From Mesaphorura yosii (lineage: Eukaryota > Arthropoda > Collembola > Poduromorpha > Tullbergiidae): 41,713 bases of DNA. Location: contig WIXG01000537.1 of the NCBI GenBank assembly GCA_009869945.1, forward strand, positions 1-41,713, written 5' to 3'. Under the pieces are notes generated by a model. It was not told the origin of the DNA and searched no databases. It saw only the letters and a list, made by a program, of their open reading frames with translations. Shown piece by piece: positions 1 through 10,317 of the stretch. Position numbers and translations under genes: made by a program. How positions within the stretch are numbered: position 1 is the first letter of the stretch; each line of letters begins with the position of its first letter.

Positions 1-3
1 TTT

Positions 4-20
4 CCCCCCCCCCCCCCCCC
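4..20. repeat. poly-C run at the left edge
   Basis: Seventeen consecutive C bases close to the window edge. This is a homopolymer tract; its exact length is likely to be unreliable in an assembly. I see no gene in bases 21-381. Confidence 0.8.
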
Positions 21-269
21 AATGCATTCATATTCTATTCCACTTTCTACACCAACGCTTTTGAAACGAACTTGGAAAGTCCCTTCAAAAGTAGCACCAC
101 CCAGTATCACAATTCGAAGAACACAGAAGAGTGGAAAATTTGCATATATTGCAAAGCTCTTTGAAGACAATGCCACCTTCAGGACCAGATCAATCAATCA
201 AAGGAATTAAGAATCGATACCGCAGTCAAGTGTGTAATCATTTGCCTTCCGTGTCCAGATATTCGGATT

Positions 270-275
270 TTTATT
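270..275 (-). terminator. poly(A) signal AATAAA (minus strand)
   Basis: TTTATT on the plus strand reads AATAAA on the minus strand. It lies about 140 bp beyond the stop codon at 416 of the small minus-strand gene and supports transcription of that gene leftward. Confidence 0.4.
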
Positions 276-381
276 TCACACGAATTATTAGTAAACAAAA
301 TGAGCAACTACAGTTATTCTTCTCCATGTATAGCTTCATTGAGAGTGTGTTAAAGGCACAATCGGTATACAGCGGAGCTGT

Positions 382-1164
382 TCAATTTTTCTGACACTTC
401 GCAAACGCCGGACATCTAGTTAGTAACCATTTTCTCAGCTGCTTCCTTCTTGTCTGACGGTTCGTCGTCGATCTCCGTGTCAAAGTCCGCGCCCGGGTCT
501 TCGCCCTGCTCAAACGCGTCCACTTGCATGGCTGCAGCTCCACGAGTCGGTCCAGCTCCCCCAAGAAATTTCTTATCTCGCATCGACGCCGGGATAAAGG
601 CAGACGGTCCAGGCTCAGTACGCAAATTTGCCAGCTGGTTGACGACTTTAACCATGTCGATGGTGCCTCTGTTCACAAAGTATAATATGAAGGTAATCGA
701 AGGTATCCGTAACTGTACTACTTTCCCGACGTATTTATTTTGCTCACTTGTTATCATTTACTGCGTTGCGAAAAGCTTGATGAGGACGCCCATCAACGAC
801 CACAATGGGTGCGGCTCTGTTGGCCGCAGCAGAAGAGGTAAGTCCAAGCCGAGTGCGCTTGTTTTGAAGCTTGACCAGTTTCGTATCCAAACGAGCGTAG
901 CGTGCTCGAAGAACTTTAGTTGTCTTCCAACATTTGCGAGTAGCTGGATAGAACAGAAAACTAAGTTTTAGCGCGATGTCAGTGGAAATATTTGTCCTCA
1001 CCGATTAGGTCATTTTGCTCGTAATAAGCACGACCAGCCATGTAGTTTTGCTGCTGAATTCGACGCTCGAAAGCATTCATCTCCACCAGCAATTGGCTTT
1101 CTCGCTTCTCAATCTGTTTGATCTTGTTGTCCATGCTAGAAAAACAGGCGATACCGGGAGCCAT
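382..1164 (-). CDS. unrecognised small protein, three putative exons, frame uncertain
   Basis: I do not recognise this family. The first exon (1002-1164, ATG at 1164 or 1134) encodes a charged, probably coiled-coil segment (QIEKRESQLLVEMNAFERR) and ends at a good donor, G|GTGAGG. The second exon (762-943) follows an acceptor at 944-945. The third begins near 668. It is open in two frames: one ends at 416 with an acidic tail (GADFDTEIDDEPSDKKEAAE), the other ends at 382 and is strongly basic. Strict phase addition from exon 1 leads into the basic frame through an acceptor at 667-668. The acidic frame looks more protein-like but needs exon 2 read in another frame. AATAAA at 270-275 (minus) fits a transcript end. 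No signal peptide or catalytic motif is visible. A gene here is moderately likely; the exact protein is not settled. Confidence 0.35.
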
Positions 1165-1185
1165 TTCTGTGGAAGTCATTAACAC

Positions 1186-2526
1186 GAATCAGAACGTAGA
1201 AATATGCTGAATCTGAACGTTTTAGTTACAAAGATAACCTCACTCAAGCTTTCACTCGCTTATGATAATGTGTTGAAGAAATTATGACACTGAATTGCTT
1301 GCGCAGCTTGTCTCAGAGTGGTTCTTCTCAGTTCGACTTCTAGACTTGACTTCAATTCAAGATTGAACGAATATGAGAATGCTCAACTGCTCGGATTTTC
1401 GCAAACTCTAAGTTTAGATTATGTGGTTTGAGGTTTTCTTCTCCACCGAGAGTTTGTCATAAAATATACACCAACGAGCATGCATGTGGGGAAAATTGGC
1501 ACACTCTTAGCAGATTTTTCGTTCTTGTCCAACCCCTTCTTTCCATGTGAGACACCAGATGTTGAGGAGTCAAAGCAAAGCAGAGCGGAAGTGGTCAATT
1601 AATTTACAAATTGGCAAACAAATGCCAACCTGAGTAAGCTCTGCTTTTGCTAAATGTAAAAATTTTGGAAGCAAGAGCTAAAAAAAAGTGGTCTATCCCA
1701 TTGAAAATCTTGTGATCACTACATTCCACCCCGTTCCATGTTCCTTCCAGTACTAGTCCAGAAATGTGTGCAATTTTGCCAGGCCATAAGGTCATGCCAT
1801 GACAGTAGTGATGAGTCAGGTCTGTGAACCTGATTTTGGCGATTTTTGTGTCCCGACATTTCGGTACAGCTAAGACTATGTAGTTTGCCTATTTATTTCA
1901 ATTACAAACTCAGGCTGTGTGAGTGTCGATTTTCCTACAGGACAGTAATTTACTTTGACGATCAAATAAAACCGAGTCATGTCTTGGCGTCTCGTGACAT
2001 GTGAGTAGATTTTTGAAAACCCAGGACGACTTTTATGGAAATGCAACACAGAGGATACATGTGTATTTTTGTATGTGCATTTATATAGGAAATTAGGCAG
2101 TATTTACATTCAAGTCAGTGTAAAGAGCCAAGGCGGTACGCTCGTAAACTTTTCCTGTGCAAGAAATAAAAAGAAAGCTACAAAACGAGTCTCCTCTCTT
2201 TAAGTTTCCTGCTGGTTTCCTTGTGAGGGTAGAAGAACAAGAACGCTATTATCCCTGTGTTGCACAATTTCATGTCACATTTATTTTTAGATTTACCCTT
2301 GAATTCCGACCAATTTTAATCATAAAATGCTTTTCGAAATGCGATCGGTCGACTGGGGCTCCAACAAGCTGCTGCTTCCGCTGGCACAACTTTCTTTCAC
2401 TCGTCCTGGGCGTAAAATGATTTCAGTATGCGTTCGGCGGGTCATCATAAACTCTCTGTCTATTTCATATTGTAACGAAAATAAATCAACTTTCGAAATT
2501 AGGTCGGTTCGAAATGGTGAATAATA
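1186..2526. other. gene-free stretch
   Basis: No ORF with convincing protein character, no exon chain and no RNA gene could be supported. Short open frames at 1604-1795 (-) and 2157-2524 (+) lack recognisable motifs or matching splice sites. The stretch separates two minus-strand genes and would contain the promoter of the small gene at its left end. Confidence 0.6.
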
Positions 2527-2532
2527 TTTATT
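2527..2532 (-). terminator. poly(A) signal AATAAA of the CUB gene
   Basis: TTTATT on the plus strand, read as AATAAA on the minus strand, lies about 100 bp downstream of the stop codon at 2629. This is a normal distance for the 3' end of the interrupted-CUB gene. Confidence 0.6.
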
Positions 2533-2628
2533 AAAAATTAATTATCCCTACAAAGAATTGAGAAATTGCCCAGCATAAGTAAATGCACGGTAAGACTAAC
2601 TTTACAGAAGCGTAACTAAATAATCTTT

Positions 2629-5600
2629 TCAGTAATCCATCACATGATAGTCTTGATTAAAATCTTCGCTCGTATGTCGATTTTCCGCTTCTTCATCGTC
2701 TTCGTAGTTATAGTTGCTGTCGTCATCGTCATACTCGTGCTCCTCTTCTTCGTGCTTCAAGTACTCGGGATGATGGTGCCATTCGTCGCACGAGATTTGT
2801 TCCCAGTCCATGCAAAATGAACTCAGCCCGTCGTCCCTCTTCTTGTCGGTTACAACACGGATCATGTACGGCTCCGTTACAGCTACAAAAAACAAAATTG
2901 CGAAGGAAAAAGTAATGAGCTGAGGAATTGCAAAGGTTAAATGCGTTGCTTGTAATATTTGCAGATGCCTGTCCCTGAAATGATTAATACTCAAGAAACC
3001 GGCGGAAGGGGAGCGAGAGACCAACATCTTGCATTTTAGATCTCTTTAAAATTTTAGAGTGGCAATAAGAAAACATCAATGTAGCAATTTGCTCCATTTC
3101 ACATACAAATTAACTCAAATCTCGTTAAGTGCGGGCGGTAGTCGTTAAATAAAAATGTTAATTATAAGAAATCCATAAAAGGCCTGCTGTGTTGGCAGCG
3201 TTGAATATTATTCCTATTCGTTAGTAGAGACTTGGTTGGCTGTAGATTTTCACGAGTTTGCCAGGTTTCAAAAGCCCACTGCCACTGACGGAAGAGGCAT
3301 AATAACTTACAAATAACATGCCCGTCATTTTCCCAGCCATGGCCACCAACTCCTCCGCCACCGCCACCTCCGAATGGGAATGGAACAACAACAACTGGTA
3401 CAATTGGAATTGGAATAGGAATCGGAAGTGGAATTGGAACTGGAACCAGAACCAATTTGGTCTTATTCTGGCACTGTCCGGGCTTTGGCTTGGGCTTGGG
3501 CTTTGGTTTGACCCAGGGTTTCTTTAATTTGATCGGATACTTCGGTTTGAGCTTCGGTTTAACCTTCGGCCGTCCTAGCAGGCCGAATCCAGATCCTTTA
3601 ATTGGTAGTTTCGGCTTCGCCACAATTTTTCCAGGTTTCAGGAGAGCAGCGGCAACAGCTTTTGGCGGGAGCTTCGCGTTCTCTTTTATCTTGCCGGGCT
3701 TCAGGAATGCGGCGGCGATCGCCTTCGGTGGAAGCTTCGGATTCTCCTTAATCTTTCCTGGCTTCAATAGTGCAGCCCCTGAGACAGGTAACTTGGGCTT
3801 CTCTACAATCTTCCCAGGCTTTAAAAGCGCAGCCCCAGAAACCGGCAACTTGGGGTTCTCTGGAATTTTTCCTGGAATTAGAAGAGAGGCTTGTGATACA
3901 GATGGTTTCGGCTTCACGTGCAGTTTATCAAGCAACGAGTCTTTGATTCCTGAGGCTGAGCCAACGGGTTTTGCGAAGACAGGAAATTTTCCAATGATTT
4001 CGTGACCTCCAACGAATGACGGGAGGGGTTTGGCGTGAGCATTTATCTTGTCGGCAATTGCTGCATGAATTGCGGCTCCATTGAGTGTCGGCTTGTGAAG
4101 CGAGTTGATTTTATCTGCGACACCGTCTTTAATATCAGAAAATGAGGGTTTCGGTATCGCGGCAATGTGATTTCCAATGACTTCCCTGATTCCACCCGCA
4201 ATAGATGAAATCACGTGTTTTTTCTTGACATAACTCGGCTCTTGCGGAGTCAAGATTGCGCCATGCGAGATTTTAACAGGTTTCTTGAACACTTTCTTCT
4301 TCTCCGGCACTCTCACAATTGCTTCTTTCAGCTGGACTTTGCTTGGAGAAACCGGATAAACTGATATTATTGGTCTCCTAAAAGAAGAGTCGTACGCGTG
4401 GTTCACAACGGAAGTCTTTTGTTGATTCGGATTGATGTGCGGTTGTGGTTGCTGTTGGTCGTAAGATTGAGGTTGATGAAAGGCATAAGTGATTTTGGGG
4501 TGCGGGTATTGTGCGTGTTCATAAACATGACTCGCCACAGGCTTCATGAGTTTAACGGGGCCATTAACTTCATTATGATGGTACTCATTGCCACTTTGAA
4601 CCAATAGCTGAACGTCTGCGGTTCCCAGTTTGCTCTCAATCTTCTGATTGCTCTTGGTCTCGGCGTTCGAGTCAGATGAGTTAGATGTCTGGTTTTGTGG
4701 TTTCTGTTGCTCTTGCTGCTGCTTTTTCTTTTGATGGTGAAAGTAATTGGCTGGGGGAATGAATGGTCGCCATGAAGAGTCACTCACAGGGCTGTAATAA
4801 GTCGTTATTTGGTTGTTTGTACATAAAAAGCGCTGCACAAATTTCGGAGAATTAGTAGAGTTGTTGAACAGTTGCCGTCTAAGTGCTGTCGAATTCCTCG
4901 CCAGTTCCCGGCATATTCGCTCCTGGCGGATTAGCGAAAAAAATATTTTGAGAGGTCATGCAGAGTCGCCCAACAAAAAGGGCGAGAAGGTGTTTTACAT
5001 TACGGGCATAAAAGCAAACGGAAACATGTTATCCAATCATAAATCGAACATTGCAGCAATTCAAAGTTGTACTTTATGCCTCAGAATAAAGCAGGAAAGT
5101 TTTGGACTGCATGAAGTGCATTTCATCTAACCTGCTCGGTCTGGCTGTCATAACCAGTCTCCCACAAGCTCTTTGACATTCTCCCTTGATTAGTTGGTAT
5201 GAACTGCTCATCCACCTCTCGATCGTCCGTGTTGCGCTTTCTGCGTTTCTTCTTGTATCCACACACCGACCACTAACCAGAAATCGTTGGAATTTAGCAC
5301 TCTTTCATGTCAACAAATGTTTCAGAAGTTCATTTTCGTTACCTATTCATTAACATCAAGACTACCTTTTTTCACAGGTCCGTCGCTTTTCACCGCTTGC
5401 AAGCTGACACTTGGCCTGCTCGTTTAATGAAGCGGTGAAGGCAGCGAGAGAGATGAAATGAAATGTCAACTCCAAACATAAAAGTATAGTTCTTTTTCCG
5501 TTACAACCCATACAACGTTAGTTACAAAACTCTCGAGCATCTGAATAGAAATTTTCTTTATGACTCCTGGAGAGATTCTGTGGCTGCTTCATGCGCATAC

Positions 5601-8058
5601 CACGAAATTGCTTTTTAAGATTTCCTTTTCTTATTTTCATAAATTAAGGGTGAACTATGAATGGAGCTGACTTGGCAAACAGAGGGACCTTGGTTGCTAG
5701 CGGCGACCATTGCGGTGTTAGCAAAGGTTAGGCGGAGTGCTTACCTGGACAGCACAGAAGCCTTTCTCTTTTCGAACACAGACTCCATAATCCAACTTGT
5801 TCATATTTGATTCCGTTCCGTCCACGTAATTAAAACTTGTGATGCGGCCAAAAGTGCCGTGGTGGTATTGAGCGCAGCCGGCGGGTGCTGAAATTTCAAT
5901 AATAAAGGCAAATCCTGTTGTTATCATTCTAGAACCTTGGTGGTTACACTTCGCGGTGGATTTTGTTGTTTACATGGCCAGCCAATGTTCATACTATTTT
6001 GCTGCCATTAATTAAACTTTGAATCCTCCCGAAGACCGGATGACGGTGATTCACTAATTTTGTCACAAATATAATATCTCTATAAATTTATAATGTATTA
6101 CCCAGCATTGCTGTGTTACATCTCATGCGTGTGGTTTTTATTTTCCATCTTCTGTAGTGGCTTCCTGGTGATAGCACCATGGTCATTTTTATCTCAGAGT
6201 CAAATCCCACTGGCAAATAAACTGCAAGGCATGAATGAGATAACATGAGTGTAACAGTCAAGTCATTATTCCGGCTTGCATTCATTCATGCGTCGCTTTG
6301 ACTCACGATGATGTCCGGTCAAGTCTCCACACAAAGGAGGCATCTTGAAATCGATCCCGTCAATAAGAAACTTATCATGGAGGCAAACACCTGTTGACTC
6401 TGGCCTTTCCAACTCGAATATTTCAAAATCCAGTCTGATTTGACAAATATCGGCAAGCTGTTTCGAAAGACAAAATATAGAAGTGATGTCAGTCTGCAAC
6501 CTTGGCAATCCTTTTTTAGATTTTACTAGCGGATGAGCGCACTTTAGCTGCCGTATGGAAGCATGTACCAAATTCATGACTTGAGTATGGGAATTCTGCA
6601 TTCATGAAGTATGTTCGATTGAAATATGTCACCGAATCACAGGAGTAAGAAACTGAAAAGATCACGGCAAAAGATTAGAACCGCCGCTGCCTTGCCTTGC
6701 AAGTAAAGCAGAATGTGTAACTTGCATGAGCAACAGACGCCAAATCCTCCCGCACAAAATCCGCTCGCGGTTCCACCTTTCTGGATGCATTCTTTTCTGA
6801 AATAAAAATCAAAACCCTTCAATGTCTTACGGTGTAATTTACAGTTGTCCGGATTACGGTGTGAATTGGAATTGTTTGGGCAAGACAAATGGAACTGGAC
6901 GCTTTACAGAAACATTTTATCCGAAGGTCTGCGGGATTAATACTGATTAAGGTAGCAAAGGCAAAGACGATAATTCAGTATGAGGCTAGTCCGGATTTCG
7001 TAAAATTTTCGTCCGAGAGAAAATTTATTTTTATGGCTTGTTCCACTTGTATAATTTCATTTTATGCATTTTTCAACCTGTGACGAATAAATAAGGCTTA
7101 AAAGATGACGATGGCAGCGACAGAACGACGAGGCACGGTTGCTTGAAATTGAAGGAATGTAAAGTACATACTGCCTCGTATGCCGGTCATAATGGCCGCG
7201 TTGTAAAAGATGGAGTGACTTTAGACTGTGACTGGAGTCGTACGAGATGAGAAAGACATAAAATTATGGAAGGCTGGCTTACGGACCTGGAGTAGCAAGT
7301 TCCTTGGTCATATCCAGCTGTCCAACATTTTTCTTTCCACAGTGAAATGGCCGAAAAGAGTGGTGCCACTGGTCATAATAAAAACTGTCTCAAATCTCTG
7401 GCACATGCATACAGTATGAATACAAAAGCTAAATTGTCAAGTAAAAAGGACGGATAGCGAAGGCAGTTATAATTTTTTTCTCGCTCTCGCACTTTAAGAT
7501 TATTTTATTGCATTAATTCTGACAATGTACCAGCACTCCCCGTACTTGTGTGGAATTACAGGATAGATTTATCGACATGATTGCAAACAGATCAAATTTC
7601 CCTGTTTCTTCCTGTAAAACTTTAAAATCTGGCTTGTACTTTCTCAGAGATTCAGACGTGGATCCAGAAACTGAAGTCTGAACGCATTTCTGACTACAGA
7701 GTTTACGTTTATTTAACTGGATACGAGAGTCCTTACATTTCTTTGCGACCTGCTCAATCCAGTGTGGATTTCGATGTGTGAGAACAATGGCGTGTTTCTT
7801 GGCCTGATCGTGGAACTGACTGGAGTTTTGCACGGAGTGTAAAGTGTAATTTAGTAAACTAGTAATGTCACTGTCGCCAAGCTCGCCAAAATCACTAGAG
7901 ATATCGTTGACAATGCTCGGGTCAGGGGGAACACTGCTATTGCTAAATTCGTAGGATTTCCGATATAACTGCGTGGAGTCCGACGAAAATATGGACAATG
8001 TTAAAATCACACAACATGGGACTGTCCAGGACATCCAGCTTGCCAACCGGATCGCCAT
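2629..8058 (-). CDS. secreted arthropod-type CUB-domain protein with a ~530-residue Lys/Pro/Gly-rich insertion
   Basis: Ten exons join in phase: 7560-8058, 7287-7368, 6726-6796, 6543-6652, 6307-6457, 6102-6221, 5745-5887, 5132-5272, 3311-4922, 2629-2882, giving about 1,060 residues. Order of parts: signal peptide (after ATG 8058) and about 140 residues of unknown type; the arthropod N-terminal module (LFSAISLW, then GTCYSRKEC, then GFCAGGFGVCC, residues ~167-217); a first CUB domain (SYSCDSVTYFNRTYF, then LADICQIRLDFEIF); a second CUB domain starting APAGCAQYHHGTFG and GVCVRKEKGFCAVQ. At about residue 440 (ERICRELARN) the second CUB breaks off into one exon of 1,612 bp with KPGKI repeats, KPKPKP, VPVPIPLPIP and a G7 run. 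It resumes in the last exon with EPYMIRVVTDKK and FCMDWEQISC, and ends in an acidic Glu/Asp/Tyr tail. Family members lack such an insertion as far as I know. The exon 1 to exon 2 junction (T|GTAATT), the exon 2 donor (AG|GTCCGT) and the exon 4 donor (AAA|GTGCGC) are the weakest calls. An extracellular matrix, cuticle or adhesive role is inference only. Confidence 0.75.
3311..4922 (-). other. giant exon carrying the low-complexity insertion
   Basis: One uninterrupted exon, entered in phase 0 at 4922 and left in phase 1 at 3311 through a GTAAGT donor. From 5' to 3' it encodes a short cysteine-containing CUB remnant, a Gln/His/Lys-rich stretch, a segment with repeated DKIN...KP motifs, the 19-21-residue KPGKI repeats, Lys-Pro dipeptides, a Val/Ile-Pro run and seven glycines. 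The remaining exons of the gene, apart from exon 1, are 71-254 bp. So the whole insertion sits in one exon, as expected if it grew by repeat expansion inside a pre-existing exon. Confidence 0.8.
3560..3890 (-). repeat. coding tandem repeat, unit 19-21 residues (LLKPGKI..KPKLP)
   Basis: About five consecutive units share the pattern (L/F)LxPGKI-x-E/A-(N/K)-(P/A)-KLP followed by VSGAA or PKA(I/V)AAA. Examples are LLKPGKIVEKPKLPVSGAA and FLKPGKIKENAKLPPKAVAA. A sixth, degenerate unit (LLGRPKVKPKL) leads into the Lys-Pro run. Units differ in both DNA and protein, so the array is not freshly duplicated. Confidence 0.85.
5366..5415 (-). other. exon-like fragment skipped in the CUB model
   Basis: A 50-bp stretch bounded by an acceptor-like GCAG and a GT donor, open in one frame (AKCQLASGEKRRTC). 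Including it would break the reading frame into the next exon, while direct joining of 5745 to 5272 keeps phase 0 and restores the family motif FCAVQW. It is therefore left out, but it could be an alternative exon. Confidence 0.2.
6653..6725 (-). other. non-canonical GC-AG intron in the CUB gene
   Basis: After the conserved GFGVCCS the minus strand reads T|GCAAGT, the classical sequence context of a GC donor, and the intron ends TTTTCAG. Only this junction leaves phase 1 and joins to the next family motif (FSYSCDSVTYFNRTYF). The nearest GT (GTTACA) gives the wrong phase and a stop. Confidence 0.6.
7504..7509 (-). terminator. AATAAA directly after an in-frame stop in intron 1 of the CUB gene
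   Basis: If exon 1 is not spliced at 7560, its frame runs on to a TAA at 7513 and is followed at once by AATAAA (minus strand). Use of this signal would give a short secreted protein of 181 residues ending in VLVHCQN. Confidence 0.35.
7513..8058 (-). CDS. alternative single-exon reading: short secreted protein of 181 residues
   Basis: The frame opens with ATG in a good context (AACAATGG) and a hydrophobic leader (MAIRLASWMSWTVPCC...), and continues through Asn-linked glycosylation-type sites and a C-rich patch (KLCSQKC). It can be read as an independent one-exon gene with its own AATAAA, or as exon 1 of the CUB gene via a donor at 7559. I prefer exon 1 because it supplies the signal peptide the CUB protein otherwise lacks, and its phase fits the exon starting at 7368. 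Both may be true through intronic polyadenylation. No family is recognised for these residues. Confidence 0.4.
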   Translation of the reverse strand: MAIRLASWMSWTVPCCVILTLSIFSSDSTQLYRKSYEFSNSSVPPDPSIVNDISSDFGELGDSDITSLLNYTLHSVQNSSQFHDQAKKHAIVLTHRNPHWIEQVAKKCKDSRIQLNKRKLCSQKCVQTSVSGSTSESLRKYKPDFKVLQEETGKFDLFAIMSINLSCNSTQVRGVLVHCQN

Positions 8059-9873
8059 TGTTTAATGGAGGGAAATAGGCAAATGCTGCACCATTTACTT
8101 GCAGCTCTTCAAAACTTCACTGATCCAAACCAAGGGAACTTGTACGACTCAATTCTAAGTACGAGGGCATCTTAGGAGTTAACTGGTGCAGATTATTTTA
8201 ACGACTGACGGAAAGTCTGTGGCTCACTTCAACAACGAATTTGCAACGATAAAAGAGTCACTTTTGAACCTACTCATATTAGTGACAGAATGAATCCGTA
8301 AGATTACACATTTTTCCCAGATTCGCTCATGGTTACCTGAAGTAAAGGCCAAGAGTCCGTTTTTTCGAAAAAGGATTAAAATATTAAGAGTAAAAGACGC
8401 TTATTTGTTATCAAATACTTTTGTGCCCACCACAATTGTTCATCCTCTTGACATACGTCTGAGACAAGTACTTTTATCATGTCATCTGCCAGTTATGCAG
8501 AAATATTATATCCACTTTAATTCCATTCATAATAATGGGGTCAAGCGGTCCTGGCTGGGTCAGACGATGCAAAACAAGCGCCGCCACAAGCGTTTTGTTA
8601 TCAATGAGAAAACACTCACTTGAGGGTAAGCACATCCCGAATCGTTAAAGATTCGTCAGACTCAACATAGGCACTTGCTTACAGCTTTCTACATCGTGCG
8701 CATTGCATACCAGAGACTCCGAACGAGGTGACAAACAGTATTTCTTGGTCTGTCTTCTCCGGATTAACGCGATGATTTATTTTACGGCATTCTTAATCGC
8801 GAACAAGGCAAGGTAAGATGTGGGCCAGACGTAAATTGCTACCCTGTAAAAAGACTTCACTAACTGAAACGGATGATTAAACACTCGCTATTTTTCTGTA
8901 CCTTCGGAAAAACTGGTGATTTAGATATTAAGTCATTGTTGACAATTGGAAGACAACGATTCATGGCCCCACTTTTCCTGGTCCTGCACTCCAGGGAAAT
9001 GGGCTGGTAGCAACGATTCAAGACTATGAATTTATTTTACCAGGCCACGGCCATCTGTACTACACGAACAAACTTCCTGGTGAAAAGCTTTCTTTGCTTT
9101 CCTGAGTAAACGTTTGTTCGGTGAACCGCTTTTGGTGTACTGAGTACGTCAAGAGAGGTCTCATGCAAAACTATTAAACGTTTGGAAGCTAGAATTCTCT
9201 TGTTTTTGATTCGAGCTCGTATCGTTGATCATGATTAGCAATCAATAATCAGAGAACCCAAGACTTATGACTTGTGCAATTGTGTGCTGTCCATATCATT
9301 GAACGGTTGTTCAGGGCATTATCACAATCATCATATTGAAACTTAAATAAATTTTCATACACTTGTGTATCGGGCGTTTGGAGGGTTTTATGGCGTTTTG
9401 AATGTGTTTGTGCTTTCACTAATTTTCGGAATCGGATTTCGGATTTAGGTTTCGGCAACTGAAAATCATTTAACTGCCTTAGTTTTGACTGATTGCAGTA
9501 GGTCGCTTTTGTGTACCATTGCACAGGCGGAGTATCATGAATCCTGGTGCACAAAGAAGTTTGCTGTGGCGAGGCACAGGCACAGTGCTTTACATCAAGA
9601 GTCAGTTCACCTTGCCTTTAGCAACATCCTCTCTTGCAGTTACAACCTCTTCGTACGCGCAGCTCCACAAATTCTCATTTCTGTGTTCAGTCGGATTACT
9701 GCTTTTGATCTGTCAACAAATGTAACGAGTTTTAAGAGTAGAAGTTTGTCTTCAGAGGACAAACTAGGGTTTGATACGCTTTTATTAGTGAATTAAGTAC
9801 TAACTGTGAATATTATCCAAGTGCATTTTGGTGCGCATTCAGGTTAAAAACTTGTCAAGCTAGTTATTAGTAG
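8059..9873. other. gene-free stretch
   Basis: No recognisable exon chain. A 101-codon frame at 9249-9554 (-) has an acceptor-like CACCAG at its 5' end but no recognisable domain, and it does not join in phase to the ORF at 9874-10317. The left part should contain the promoter of the CUB gene. Confidence 0.5.
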
Positions 9874-10317
9874 TTAACAAATTTTATCGGACAGATACAG
9901 CCTAAGCACTGTATTTACACTACGATTAATTAAACAAATAACAAAGGGGAGGGGTTGAAAACCTTGCAATTTTTGCACTTGATCGAACCTGCTCTTATAA
10001 TTATTAATCTGATTAATCATTTCATCGCAACGAATACAGCCTTCAACAAGATCAACAAGAATTCGAGTAAGTTCATTGCATAACTTACGCAGACAAGATT
10101 TTATTAGGCCATAATCACAGATGATTTTTGTATTTGCTAAGAGGGTAATTATCATGTATAATTTTGTGATTTGACAGTTAGTAAGAGCAAAGACTCGTTG
10201 AAAAGTCGCCACCGTTGCTGTGGACAGTCGCCAATTTCCACTAATTGGTACCTTCACATTGCAGGTAAGTTTGAAGTCCATGAAATTCACCGCACTAAGC
10301 CAAAGCATCAATGTCAT
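9874..10317 (-). CDS. possible small secreted cysteine-rich protein
   Basis: A 147-codon open frame begins with ATG at 10317 and a hydrophobic leader (MTLMLWLSAVNF). It contains about eight spaced cysteines and amphipathic, helix-like sequence (CIRCDEMINQINNYKSRFD). No family is recognised, and no AATAAA was found close to the stop at 9874. The last 30 residues are less convincing and might be intron beyond a donor near LQ|G. Isolated ORFs of this length occur by chance in about 60% A+T DNA, so this is tentative. What favours it is the leader plus the cysteine spacing. Confidence 0.3.
   Translation of the reverse strand: MTLMLWLSAVNFMDFKLTCNVKVPISGNWRLSTATVATFQRVFALTNCQITKLYMIITLLANTKIICDYGLIKSCLRKLCNELTRILVDLVEGCIRCDEMINQINNYKSRFDQVQKLQGFQPLPFVICLINRSVNTVLRLYLSDKIC

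Noticed and set aside
3318..4005. Plus-strand ORFs of 69 and 182 codons
   Set aside because: They are the antisense of the repeat-rich CUB exon. The repeated Phe/Gly-rich translation is a mirror of the KPGK repeats, and no splice sites or start context support it.
5366..5415. Extra exon between the two halves of the second CUB domain
   Set aside because: It would shift the frame of the following exon; skipping it restores both phase and the family motif.
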